From: Acidovorax sp. A79
GTDB lineage: Bacteria; Pseudomonadota; Gammaproteobacteria; Burkholderiales; Burkholderiaceae_C
Assembly (NCBI RefSeq): GCF_041154505.1
Contig: NZ_AP028672.1
Coordinates: 5,496,501 to 5,560,500 of the forward strand
Length of the DNA stretch: 64,000 nt
Reading direction: 5' to 3'
Shown here: positions 48,430-56,999 of the stretch, one piece after another
Layout: the number at the start of each line of letters is the position of its first letter
Numbering within the stretch: position 1 is the stretch's first letter
The notes under the pieces: generated by a model
What the model was told of the DNA's origin: nothing
Seen by the model: only the letters and a program-made list of their open reading frames with translations
Database searches by the model: none
Position numbers and translations under genes: made by a program

Positions 48430-49094
48430 GCGCCGACCACAACCACACCACCGTGCGCGGCCAGGCGGCCCTGCTCGACATCGCCAACCTCGACACCGAT
48501 CAGATCATGCCCAAGCAGTTCCTGCGCGGCATCGACAAGTCGGGCCTGGCGCCGGGCCTGCTGTACGACCTGCGCTTTGACGGCGCCGGGCAGCCGCGCG
48601 AAGACTTCGTGCTCAACCAGCCGGCGTTTGCCGGCACCGATGTGCTGCTGGCCGGCAGCAACTACGGTTGCGGCTCCAGCCGCGAGCATGCCGTGTGGGG
48701 CATGCAGCAGTACGGCTTCCAGGCCGTGGTGGCGTCGAGCTTTGGCGAGATCTTCTACTCCAACGCCATGAACAACCGCCTGCTGCTGGCCATGGTGACC
48801 GAGGCCGATGCCCAGGCCTTCATGCGCGAGGCCCGTGCCACTAACGGTCCCTTGGCCATGGAGATCGACGTGGAACAGCGCCAGGTGCGCACGGCAGGGC
48901 ACAGCGCACCGTTCACCATCTCCGAGCGGCACCGGCGCATGTTCCTCGACGGGCTGGATGTGATTGGAGCTTCGCTCACCTACCAGGCGCAGATCGATGC
49001 CTTTGCCCAGCGGCACTGGGCCGCGCAGCCCTGGGTGAAGGATGTCGCGCGGCGCACGCGCGAGCGGCTTGGGGCCGCCTCCGCGCAGGCCTGA
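48426..49094 (+). CDS. leuD: Aconitase-family small subunit (LeuD-like)
   Basis: A 222-residue small subunit. Motifs NLDTDQIMPKQFLR, GSNYGCGSSREHAVWGM and VVASSFGEIFYSNAMNNRLL are those of LeuD. The start at 48426 overlaps the large-subunit gene. The C-terminus extends about 20 residues beyond the usual end. With the upstream protein it should form a heterodimeric hydro-lyase; substrate not determined. Confidence 0.82.
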   Translation: MSADHNHTTVRGQAALLDIANLDTDQIMPKQFLRGIDKSGLAPGLLYDLRFDGAGQPREDFVLNQPAFAGTDVLLAGSNYGCGSSREHAVWGMQQYGFQAVVASSFGEIFYSNAMNNRLLLAMVTEADAQAFMREARATNGPLAMEIDVEQRQVRTAGHSAPFTISERHRRMFLDGLDVIGASLTYQAQIDAFAQRHWAAQPWVKDVARRTRERLGAASAQA

Positions 49095-49123
49095 ACCGCC
49101 AGCGCCTTGGCGCTGCGGGGCAC

Positions 49124-50125
49124 CTACTTGGCGGCGGGCTTGCCGGCCTGCGCCGCCTTCGCGGTCTTGTTGTAGACCTCCATCACCGTGGCGAAGTCGC
49201 GCTCGAAGTTGATGGGCAAGAAGGTGTCGTTGCCCGGCAGCAGCTGGCGCAGCTTGGGCGAGAAGCTGTAGCTGTACGAGCATTTCTTCACGCGCGCCTG
49301 CACCTCGGGCGACACGTCCTTGCCCAGGGTCCAGGTTTCGGTCATGAACGGCGGGCTTTCCCACAGCGTGCGGATGCTCGAACCCTTCACATCGCCCTTG
49401 ACCACCATGCGCTGGTACAGGTCGCTGGCCACGGCGGCGGCGGGGTAGAAGCCGTGCATCACACCCGTCACCGAGCGCTCGTGGCCGTTGGAGAACACCA
49501 CCTCGTAGTTCTGGTCCGGCACCAGGCCAATGGCCGGGAACAGCGCGCGCGGCGCCAGGTTGCCGGAGTTGGATGTGGGCGTGGTGTGCGCGATCTTCTT
49601 GCCCACCAGGTCCTGCGGCTTGGTGAACGGGCTGTCCACGCGCGCAATCAGGATCAGCTTGTACGAGTTGCGCTGCCCGCTGGCCTTGTTGCCCGGCACG
49701 CCAAACGGCGCGGGCTGGCCGGCGGCCACCAGCTGCGGCACCAGGCCGGGGTTCACCTGGGCCAGCTGGGCCTTGCCGGCGACCAGGCTGTCGATGAGGT
49801 CCTTCTCCCCCAGCACGTCGATGTTGGTGCTGCGTTCCAGCGACTCGCCCTGCAGGTTCTGCAGGTCGATGTTGCCGCAGCGCGCCAGATGATTGAAGTA
49901 GTCGCCCCACAGCAGCATGGTTTCGCTCTTGGCGTAGGTCTTGGGCATGGCCACCACCAGCTTCTCGCGCGTCCCGCTGAAGGCGGGGGATGGGGCCGTG
50001 GCTGCGGCGCGGACAGCGGCGGCGCGGGCCTGGGGTGTGGCGGCGGTGTCCGTCTGGGCGGCAACGGGGCCGAGCGTGAAGGTGGCGCAGAGCAAAAGCG
50101 CGCCAGAGCGTGCGTGAGAACGCAT
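49124..50125 (-). CDS. PhnD-like periplasmic binding protein, orphan
   Basis: A 333-residue protein with signal peptide (MRSHARSGALLLCATFTLGP, ending VAAQT) and a PhnD-type phosphate/phosphite/phosphonate binding fold: LVVAMPKTYAKSETMLLWGD, DLIDSLVAGKAQLAQVNPGL, DLVGKKIAHTTPTSNSGNLA and VVFSNGHERSVTGVMHGFYP. GGGAGA precedes the ATG at 50125. No ABC permease or ATPase adjoins it, so it may share another transporter or bind a different ligand. Its end faces leuD. Confidence 0.82.
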   Translation of the reverse strand: MRSHARSGALLLCATFTLGPVAAQTDTAATPQARAAAVRAAATAPSPAFSGTREKLVVAMPKTYAKSETMLLWGDYFNHLARCGNIDLQNLQGESLERSTNIDVLGEKDLIDSLVAGKAQLAQVNPGLVPQLVAAGQPAPFGVPGNKASGQRNSYKLILIARVDSPFTKPQDLVGKKIAHTTPTSNSGNLAPRALFPAIGLVPDQNYEVVFSNGHERSVTGVMHGFYPAAAVASDLYQRMVVKGDVKGSSIRTLWESPPFMTETWTLGKDVSPEVQARVKKCSYSYSFSPKLRQLLPGNDTFLPINFERDFATVMEVYNKTAKAAQAGKPAAK

Positions 50126-50484
50126 GGTGAATCTCCCTCGGGGTTTTGTGATGGTGGTGGCCCGCAGGCCAACCTGGCGGGGCCACGCACGGGTTGCGGG
50201 CCTGCCGGTGGCGTGCCGCGCGGCGCTGCCCGGCCGCGCGGCGGGCTGGCCGTCGAGTATGCATGAAGCTCCCGCGCGCCAAGGCAAGCGGCGGGTGCTG
50301 GAACCGTGGAGGCGCGCGGTGCCCACCGCATCCATCCAACGGCCGTGCTGCTGAAGGACGGTGGTTGACATGGCGTCAAGTGCCAGGGCCCGGACGATGG
50401 ACAACGCCGAGAGGGACGGTGCCCGCGAAGCCGGTAACAATTCGTGTACTTCCACCGCGAACCCACTCTCCCTACCGCCGCACC
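50126..50484. other. GC-rich intergenic region before the six-gene block
   Basis: No supported gene. A TTGACA hexamer lies at 50365-50370 but no good -10 follows at 16-18 bases. The promoter of the block at 50485-58646 should lie here or further downstream. Confidence 0.4.
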
Positions 50485-51405
50485 ATGTCGCAAAACGCAC
50501 ACACCCTGCACCTGTTCTTCGAAGACGCGATCAAGCTCAAGACCGGCCAGCTGGTCTACCAGTACCTGGCCGCCGGCAATACCGAACAGGCGCAGCGCTG
50601 GGCCCAGAAACTGGGGGGCGCGGATCTGGCGGCGCTGTGGGACGAACAGTGGTTCAACCAGGAGGTCCTGGCCCAACGCACCCACCTGCTGCTGCGCTTT
50701 GACACCGGCACGCACGACGACCTTCCCTTGCGGGCGCTCGAAACACTGTTTGCCCACGGCCTGCAGTCGGCGGTGCTGGAGGTGTTCTACGACCAGGTGG
50801 GCGAAACCGAGCGCATGCACTTCGACAAGGGCCAGTGGGTCTCGCGCAAGGCGTTCTTCGAGGCCAACCCGCAGTGGCGCGCGGTGGTGGAGCCCGTGGA
50901 CGAACCCGTGGCTGCCGGTGAGGCTGGCGAAGGGCCCGACGAGGAAGATGCCCACGCCCACTCCAAGGACCCGGGCAAGCCGGTCTCAGTGTCCAAGCTG
51001 CGCAAGCAGGAGGCCGAGCGCAGGAAGAAGGGCGAGGAAGCCGCGCAGGCCTTCATCGACATGGCCAAGGAAATGCACAAGACCGGCACCTCTCCCGTTC
51101 AGGGACTGATCGCGGTGCTGCTGCTGCGCGCCGGCTTCAAGGGGCTGCTGCAGGCCATCGCGTTCACGGTGGTCACCGTGCTGCTGTTCAAGGGCCTGTG
51201 GCTCTGGCTGGGGCTGGGCCTGGTGCTGGCCATCGTGCTGCCGCTGTACTACATGCTGAGCGAGTACAAGGACCTCCACGGGGATGGCGACGAGGACGGC
51301 GACCCGGACAAAGACGCCGACGACGACAGCGAAGATGGCGGCGAGAGCGAGGGCCGTGGTGGCGAAGCGCCGCAGGGCGGCAACGCCAGCAAGTCCAGCC
51401 ATTGA
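50485..51405 (+). CDS. Hypothetical membrane protein with acidic tail
   Basis: A 306-residue protein. Residues 1-135 form a soluble domain (LHLFFEDAIKLKTGQLVYQY, NTEQAQRWAQKLGGADLAAL), with a TPR-like feel and a FYDQVGETERMHFD segment. An acidic, then basic linker (about 137-190) leads to two membrane helices (about 208-255: LIAVLLLRAGFKGLLQAIAF, WLWLGLGLVLAIVLPLYYML). The end (about 265-306) is a strongly acidic Asp/Glu/Gly tail. The upstream ribosome site is weak. First gene of a six-gene run. No family recognised. Confidence 0.65.
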   Translation: MSQNAHTLHLFFEDAIKLKTGQLVYQYLAAGNTEQAQRWAQKLGGADLAALWDEQWFNQEVLAQRTHLLLRFDTGTHDDLPLRALETLFAHGLQSAVLEVFYDQVGETERMHFDKGQWVSRKAFFEANPQWRAVVEPVDEPVAAGEAGEGPDEEDAHAHSKDPGKPVSVSKLRKQEAERRKKGEEAAQAFIDMAKEMHKTGTSPVQGLIAVLLLRAGFKGLLQAIAFTVVTVLLFKGLWLWLGLGLVLAIVLPLYYMLSEYKDLHGDGDEDGDPDKDADDDSEDGGESEGRGGEAPQGGNASKSSH

Positions 51406-51425
51406 ATCCGAGGGAGACACACAAA

Positions 51426-51905
51426 ATGCTGACACAGATCGAATGGTGGGGCGGGCTGATCTTCGTGCTGGGCGCGATCACCTACAAGCTCGTGATGGGC
51501 GCGCTGGAAAAGAAGGACGATGGCATCCATTGGTACCGGCTTCAGATGCACGCCTTCTTCCTGCTGCCCGCCGTGGTGCTGGCCGCGTATTTCTATCCGC
51601 TGGACAGCCCGTGGCTGCGGTACGGCTACCTGGGCGTGCTGGGTGTCTCGCTGCTGGTGGTGCTGGTGATGCTGGTGCAGGAGATCACGGGCGACGCACC
51701 CGGGGACGATGCGGAGAAGGCCGCCACGCTCGACACAGTCAAGGGGGAGGGGGGAGAGGAAAAGAAAAAGCAGACCGAAAACGAGGAGGATGAAACCGGC
51801 TGGCTGACGGCGGTGCTGGGGGCCCTGGTGCTCTACAGCCCGGTGCTCGCGGCTTGTGGCCTGGGTTGCTACAAGGCCTGGCCCCTGGTGCAGGCGCTCT
51901 GGTAG
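51426..51905 (+). CDS. Hypothetical four-helix membrane protein
   Basis: A 159-residue protein with about four membrane helices (about 6-25, 40-58, 65-86 and 128-155) and a highly charged cytoplasmic loop (about 88-125, GEEKKKQTENEEDETG). GAGGGAG lies about 12 bases before the ATG. It follows the previous gene by 20 bases, so the two are co-transcribed. No family recognised; it may form a membrane complex with its neighbour. Confidence 0.65.
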   Translation: MLTQIEWWGGLIFVLGAITYKLVMGALEKKDDGIHWYRLQMHAFFLLPAVVLAAYFYPLDSPWLRYGYLGVLGVSLLVVLVMLVQEITGDAPGDDAEKAATLDTVKGEGGEEKKKQTENEEDETGWLTAVLGALVLYSPVLAACGLGCYKAWPLVQALW

Positions 51906-52059
51906 CGCGGCCTGCGCGGGCAACGCCGGAAGGTGCCGGGTGCTGGACGGCACCGGCACGCATCACAATCCGTGCCAGCCAGCCACCGACTTCTTTTCGT
52001 TTGTGTTCTTTCCAAAGCCCTCTCACCGCGCGGCGCGCAGAGTGCCCACCCCCACAGCC

Positions 52060-53298
52060 ATGGCCCACGATTCCTTTCCGGAGCTTCTCTCGCTCTACAT
52101 GCGGCGCATTCGCGCCAGCGCCTCCGGCGTGGCCACCGAGATCGGCCTGAGCCGCGAGGCCGTGAACAACTGGCGCAACGGCCTGTCGGCGCCCAACCCC
52201 CGCTCGCGAGAAAAACTGGTGGCCTGCACCCGCTACCTGCGCCTGACGGAAACCGAGGCCAACCGCCTGCTCAGCGCCGCCGGCTTCGAGCCCGAGTTTC
52301 CGCTGCAGGCCGAGTCGGCGGGCGCGGCGCAGCCCTTCGCTGCCTTCCAGGACCGGCTGTTTGCCCAGCTGGCGCAGGCCGTGCCGTATCCCATCTCGCT
52401 GCTGCTGTCGCCCGCCCACTGGGGCCAGCCGCCGTTCAGGCAAGAGCTGCTGCAGCGCGCCAAGGCGCAGTACGGCGAAGGCGCGGTGCTGCACATCCAG
52501 CCGCCCTACAGCGTGAGCACCGTGCCGGCCGAGTACTTCGCCGCCATTGGCCGCCAGTGCGGGCTTGGCGATGTGGCGTCCGACTACGAATTCGAATCCG
52601 CGCTGGAGCGCCGCCTGCTGGCGGGCGAGCGCCTGTTCTGCCTGGTCAGCCGTTTCGAGCAGGGCACCCCCGAACTGCGCGAAACCCTGGCGGGCATCCT
52701 GCGCAGCCTGAGCGAGATGCACAGCGGACGGCTGCACCTGCTGCTGTGCGGCGGCGAGGCGCTGGCCGACCTCAAATACCGCAGCGGCGACCTGTCGCTG
52801 CTCAACATCGCGCAGGTCAACCACTGGCCCGATCCGTCGCTGGAAGACCTCACCCAGCTGGCGCGCCACCGCTGGCCCGAGCAGGCCTGGCCCCAGCCGG
52901 TGCTGGCGGCCCTGCAGGAGATCAGCGGTGGACACCCCGCGCTGTTCGAGGAAGGCCTGCAGTGGCTGGTGGACCAGGGAGCGGGCGGCGGCCTGCAGGG
53001 CGCGCAGGCAGACCGCGCCGCGCTGCGCACCCACCTGGCCAGCAGCCCGCGCCTGTGGCAGACCCTGCTGCCCCTCGCGCAGGCACCGGCCACCCGGCAA
53101 CGGCTGGCGCAGCTGCTGCAGGCCGATGAGCTGGGCCGCGCGCGCCCCTACCTGCAGGACGACGAGCTGCGCCGCCTGTTCTGGGGCAACCTCATCCATG
53201 TGCGCGGCACGGGCGAGGCCGCGCGGCTGCACTGGCGCAGCCCCACCATCCGCGACGCGGGCCTCATGGTGCTGGACTCGTGTTCGTCGGCCGCATGA
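52060..53298 (+). CDS. XRE-type HTH protein with degenerate STAND/AAA-like domain
   Basis: A 412-residue protein. Residues about 8-75 form an XRE-like helix-turn-helix (GVATEIGLSREAVNNWRNGL, then NPRSREKLVACTRYL). Residues about 95-310 follow the layout of a STAND/AAA ATPase but lack its catalytic residues: the P-loop position reads LLLSPAHWGQPPFRQEL (no Gly-Lys-Ser/Thr) and the Walker B position reads RLFCLVSRFEQ (no Asp-Glu). LHLLLCGGEALADL fits sensor 1 and ISGGHPALFEEGLQWL fits the lid helix of such ATPases. Residues 310-412 form a possible winged helix. Its stop overlaps the next gene (ATGA). Probably a DNA-binding regulator coupled to the ATPase partner downstream. Confidence 0.7.
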   Translation: MAHDSFPELLSLYMRRIRASASGVATEIGLSREAVNNWRNGLSAPNPRSREKLVACTRYLRLTETEANRLLSAAGFEPEFPLQAESAGAAQPFAAFQDRLFAQLAQAVPYPISLLLSPAHWGQPPFRQELLQRAKAQYGEGAVLHIQPPYSVSTVPAEYFAAIGRQCGLGDVASDYEFESALERRLLAGERLFCLVSRFEQGTPELRETLAGILRSLSEMHSGRLHLLLCGGEALADLKYRSGDLSLLNIAQVNHWPDPSLEDLTQLARHRWPEQAWPQPVLAALQEISGGHPALFEEGLQWLVDQGAGGGLQGAQADRAALRTHLASSPRLWQTLLPLAQAPATRQRLAQLLQADELGRARPYLQDDELRRLFWGNLIHVRGTGEAARLHWRSPTIRDAGLMVLDSCSSAA

Positions 53299-55481
53299 GC
53301 CCGCTGCTGTCCAGGTCCGTGGTCCGCGCGGTGGTGATCGCGGCCATCACGCTGTTCGTGGGCAGCGCGCTGCTCACGCCCAAGCTCAACCCGGCCACGC
53401 GCGGCTCCGCGCTGGGGGCCGAGAACGCGGGCATCATCTGGGGCGAGCTGGTGCAGTGGCGCGTGGCGATGATGCAGGCGCACAACGAGCTGGACGCCTG
53501 GCCCGAGGACATCCGCACACATGCGCCGCGCATCGGCAACCCGCAGCTGCGCGTCACGTCGCCCCGGCCCTACGTGCTGCAGGCCGACATCGCCCACAAC
53601 CCCGAACTGGGGAAGCTCGCGGGCACCCAGGTGGTGGTGGAGCTCAAGCCCGGCACGACCACCTGGAGCTGCCGTCCCGGGCGCCCGCCCATTCCCCTGG
53701 GCTATCTGCCCATCAACTGCCTGGAGGGGCAGGCCGACGACTTCACGCCCGTGCCGCCGTCCGAGCGCGACCCGTTCGAAGGCCTGCGCAAGCTCATCTA
53801 CTGGTGCGCCGCCATCTTCGCCGTGGGCGCGGTGGTCTGGGTCGCGCGCCACCCCCTGCTCGGGCCTTCGCAGCTGCAGCCCGCGCGCCTTCGCCGCACC
53901 CCGCTCGCGCGGCTGCCCCGTCTGGACCGGCTGCTGGGCTGGACCGGGCGGCGGGAGTCCACGCTGCTCGCGGCCGACATCCGCCCGGTGGACTGGGGCC
54001 GCGCGGTGCTGTGCGCGCAGCCCGGCGCGGCAGAGGGTGCGGGGGGCCTCGTGCGCGCGATGGCCGAGCGGGTTTCCGCCCGCAGCCAGCCCAGCACCGA
54101 CTGGGCGCTGCCGGGGCTGGTGTTCGAGTGGCAGTTCCCGCCGGACCTGCCCGTGTCGCTGGACCGCTGCCTGGTCTTCGTGCCCACTCCCGGCGTGGAC
54201 GAGGCCGCCGTGCTGCGCCAGCTGCGCGCCGCGCAGACCGGCAGCGACGTGCTGCTGATCCTGAGCGGGCACAGCGTGGACGCGCCGATGCCCCTGCTGC
54301 AGGCCCATGCCGATGACCGCGCCAACCTGCACGTGATGGTGGACAGCGCCAGCCAGACCGAATGGCTGGTGGGCGGCGAGGCCCTGCAGGTGCTGCTGCG
54401 CCTGCTGGCCGCGCAGCTGCGCATCACCCGCATCTCGCCATACCAGACGCGCGGTGGCGTGACGCGGGAGGGCTCCTTCTTCGGCCGCGCCCAGCTGCTG
54501 GCCCGCGTGGTCAACCGCGAACCCGCCAACTACCTGGTGGTGGGCGGGCGCCAGCTGGGCAAGAGCAGCCTGCTCAAGGCCGTGCAGCGCCGCCTGCAGG
54601 GCCACCCGCACACCGTGTGCCACTACGTCTCGCTGCGCGACCACCGCCTGGCGCCGCGCATGGCGCTGCAGTTCGGCCTGCCGGCCGACACGCCGCTCGA
54701 AGCCATCGTGGACCACCTGCAGGCGCAGTACGCGGGCAAGCGCCTGTATTTGCTGATCGACGAAGCCGACCTCTTTTTCCGCGACGAGTCGAACAGCGGC
54801 TACGCCCAGTTGTCCACGCTGCGCGCGCTCAGCGAGGAGGGGCGCTGCTGGTTCATGCTGGCGGGCTTCTGGGACCTGTACGCCACCGCCGTGCTCGACT
54901 ACCAAAGCCCCCTGCGCAACTTTGGCGAGGTGCTGGCCATCGGCGGGCTGGAGCGCGCCGCCTGCCGCGAGCTGGCCACCGAGCCGCTGCGCCGCCTGCG
55001 CCTGGGTTTTGGCAGCGACACGCTGGTGGAAAAGCTCGTGGACGCCAGCGGCCAGCGCGCCAACCTCGTGGCCATCCTGTGCCAGGAATGCCTGGAGGCC
55101 CTGCAACCCGGCGAGCGCGCCATCGAGGCGCGCCACCTCGCGCAGGCCCTGGCCTCGCAGCCCGTGCAGGACGCGCTGGCCGGCTGGGGGCGCCTGAGCC
55201 AGGACGAGGCCGCCTGCCGCCTGGACCGCGTGGTGGTCTACCACACGGCCCAGGCCGGGCAGACCAGCCTGGTGGCCCTGGCCCAGCTGCTGCAAGGCCA
55301 CGGCATCACGGCCGACGCGCAGGCGCTGCGCCAGTCGCTGGCACGCCTGCAGCTGGCCTATGTGCTGCGCAAGCAGGATGCCGCGTACCGCTTTGCCATC
55401 CCGCTGCTGAAAGACCAGTTCGAGCCCACGGAGGTGGAGCTGTTGCTGCGCCAGGAGCTGGCCGTGCTGGCGCGTGGGTGA
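53295..55481 (+). CDS. Membrane STAND-type ATPase with periplasmic pilin-like domain
   Basis: A 728-residue protein with an unusual layout. TM1 (about 10-28) is followed by a periplasmic region (38-147) that resembles a type IV pilin head: a helix, AWPED at 69-73, beta strands, and a C-terminal WSC(126)..IPLGYLPINC(142) loop like the disulfide D-region of pilins. TM2 spans about 168-186. The cytoplasmic part has an unassigned domain (about 220-375) and a STAND/AAA ATPase: FFGR box at 395-398, Walker A GGRQLGKSS with K423, Walker B LYLLIDEAD with D489/E490. A winged-helix-like end (about 640-728) follows. A GTG start at 53280 is possible, but ATG 53295 overlaps the upstream stop. Confidence 0.75.
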   Translation: MSPLLSRSVVRAVVIAAITLFVGSALLTPKLNPATRGSALGAENAGIIWGELVQWRVAMMQAHNELDAWPEDIRTHAPRIGNPQLRVTSPRPYVLQADIAHNPELGKLAGTQVVVELKPGTTTWSCRPGRPPIPLGYLPINCLEGQADDFTPVPPSERDPFEGLRKLIYWCAAIFAVGAVVWVARHPLLGPSQLQPARLRRTPLARLPRLDRLLGWTGRRESTLLAADIRPVDWGRAVLCAQPGAAEGAGGLVRAMAERVSARSQPSTDWALPGLVFEWQFPPDLPVSLDRCLVFVPTPGVDEAAVLRQLRAAQTGSDVLLILSGHSVDAPMPLLQAHADDRANLHVMVDSASQTEWLVGGEALQVLLRLLAAQLRITRISPYQTRGGVTREGSFFGRAQLLARVVNREPANYLVVGGRQLGKSSLLKAVQRRLQGHPHTVCHYVSLRDHRLAPRMALQFGLPADTPLEAIVDHLQAQYAGKRLYLLIDEADLFFRDESNSGYAQLSTLRALSEEGRCWFMLAGFWDLYATAVLDYQSPLRNFGEVLAIGGLERAACRELATEPLRRLRLGFGSDTLVEKLVDASGQRANLVAILCQECLEALQPGERAIEARHLAQALASQPVQDALAGWGRLSQDEAACRLDRVVVYHTAQAGQTSLVALAQLLQGHGITADAQALRQSLARLQLAYVLRKQDAAYRFAIPLLKDQFEPTEVELLLRQELAVLARG

Positions 55482-55529
55482 CGGCCGCTTCCGCCGTGCA
55501 CATCGCCACCGCCTTTGCTACACAAGCCT

Positions 55530-56990
55530 ATGACCACCAAACTCAAGTGGACCAACCGCCTCTACGGCCCCATCCGTGTGCTGAACCATGCGGACGGCCT
55601 GCATCTGGAAAAATTCACCGACGCCGATCTCGACCAGATCGCGGGCTGTGACGATGTGCTGGAGATCGACCTGCGCAGCAACCGCACCCCGCAGCCGGTG
55701 GACCTGTCGCGCCTGGCGCATATCGCGGGGCTGCGGCGCCTGAGACTGGAGCACGTGCGGTTCAGCAACCTGCAGGCGCTGGGGGCTCTGCCACGCCTGC
55801 AGTCGCTACTCATCGCGCACTGCGACTTCCAGGACTTCGAGGCGTTGAACGGCCTGCAGATCGAAACTCTGTTCCTGTGGAACAACAAGCTCAGGGCCTT
55901 TCCAGCGGGCCTGGATCTGCCGAAGCTGGAAAGCCTGTACCTGTCGCACAACCGCATCGCCGAGGTGGGGTTTGCGGCCAGCTACGCCACGCTCAAGGAA
56001 CTGCACATCAATGGCAACCAGGTGGCCGACCTCTCGCCCCTCGCCGCCTGTACGGCGCTGGAGCGGCTGTGGGCGGACGACAACCGCCTGAGCACCCTGG
56101 CGCCGCTGGCGGGGCGCCGCTTTCAGCGCTTGCATGTGGACAATGCGCTGGCCTGCGAGTGTGAGTCACTGAAGCTGGAGCTGCCCGAGACCCCTTTCGA
56201 GCAAGACGCCGAGAGCGCCGAGTCCTGGCGTGTGGCGCGGCTGATGGAGGCCAAGGACTGGCCGCAGCTGTATGCCATCACCTCGCCAGCGCTGCTGGGC
56301 AGGGCGTTTTCGAATCTGGTTCACGGGCACGCAGATGCCGAGATGATGCGTGGCGCGCTGGAGCATCCCGCGCCGGGCGCTTTCGAGGCCATGGTGGCTC
56401 ACGGACTGAGGCCGCACTACGTGTCCGTGCGGGAGCAGTTGGTGGATGTGGTCAGCGCCCACGGCGAGCGGCTAGTGCTGCCGCTGGCCCGTGCATTTGA
56501 TGCTCTGCTGGCCCAGGGCTACGTGCACGACCCGGAGTTCTACGCTGGTAAGTTCAAGCAAGAGCACTTCACGCTGGCGCGCATCCTGCAGCAGGTGGCC
56601 AGCCCGGTATTTGCCGGCCTGTTCCAGGCCTTCTTCGCACAACGCGAGAGCTTTTCGCAACTCCACCTGGACCTGTACAAATGGCTGCTCGACGTAGTGG
56701 GCAAGACGCAGTCGCCCGCGCTGGTGGAGCCACTCATCGACCTGCTGCGCCTTGAAGAGCGCATCCTGGGTGGCGATGCGGCGTTCATGAAAAAGACCTT
56801 CAAGGCCATTGGGCAGCTGGGCACCCGGGCAGACGCGGCCCTGCTGACCAGCCGATTTGACGTCGCGGCCGAAGCGCGGCCCGATGTGGCCGAGGCCTGC
56901 TTGGCCACCTTGAAAAAGCTCGAAAAGAAAAAGGCCGAACCCGTGGCGGCGCGTGCGGCTGTGCGCTCTTGCGTCTCCTCCCAACCCTGA
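55530..56990 (+). CDS. Leucine-rich-repeat protein
   Basis: A 486-residue soluble protein. Residues about 45-215 contain about seven leucine-rich repeats (LRRLRLEHVRFSNLQAL, LPKLESLYLSHNRIAEV, LKELHINGNQVADLSPL, LERLWADDNRLSTLAPL). Residues about 230-480 are helical, HEAT-like (WRVARLMEAKDWPQLYAITS, GALEHPAPGAFEAMVAHGL, VEPLIDLLRLEERIL). No signal peptide, so it is cytoplasmic. It follows the ATPase gene by 48 bases and precedes the ankyrin gene by 9, so it belongs to the same run. Protein-protein interaction role; partner unknown. Confidence 0.75.
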   Translation: MTTKLKWTNRLYGPIRVLNHADGLHLEKFTDADLDQIAGCDDVLEIDLRSNRTPQPVDLSRLAHIAGLRRLRLEHVRFSNLQALGALPRLQSLLIAHCDFQDFEALNGLQIETLFLWNNKLRAFPAGLDLPKLESLYLSHNRIAEVGFAASYATLKELHINGNQVADLSPLAACTALERLWADDNRLSTLAPLAGRRFQRLHVDNALACECESLKLELPETPFEQDAESAESWRVARLMEAKDWPQLYAITSPALLGRAFSNLVHGHADAEMMRGALEHPAPGAFEAMVAHGLRPHYVSVREQLVDVVSAHGERLVLPLARAFDALLAQGYVHDPEFYAGKFKQEHFTLARILQQVASPVFAGLFQAFFAQRESFSQLHLDLYKWLLDVVGKTQSPALVEPLIDLLRLEERILGGDAAFMKKTFKAIGQLGTRADAALLTSRFDVAAEARPDVAEACLATLKKLEKKKAEPVAARAAVRSCVSSQP

Positions 56991-56999
56991 GGTTTCCTG

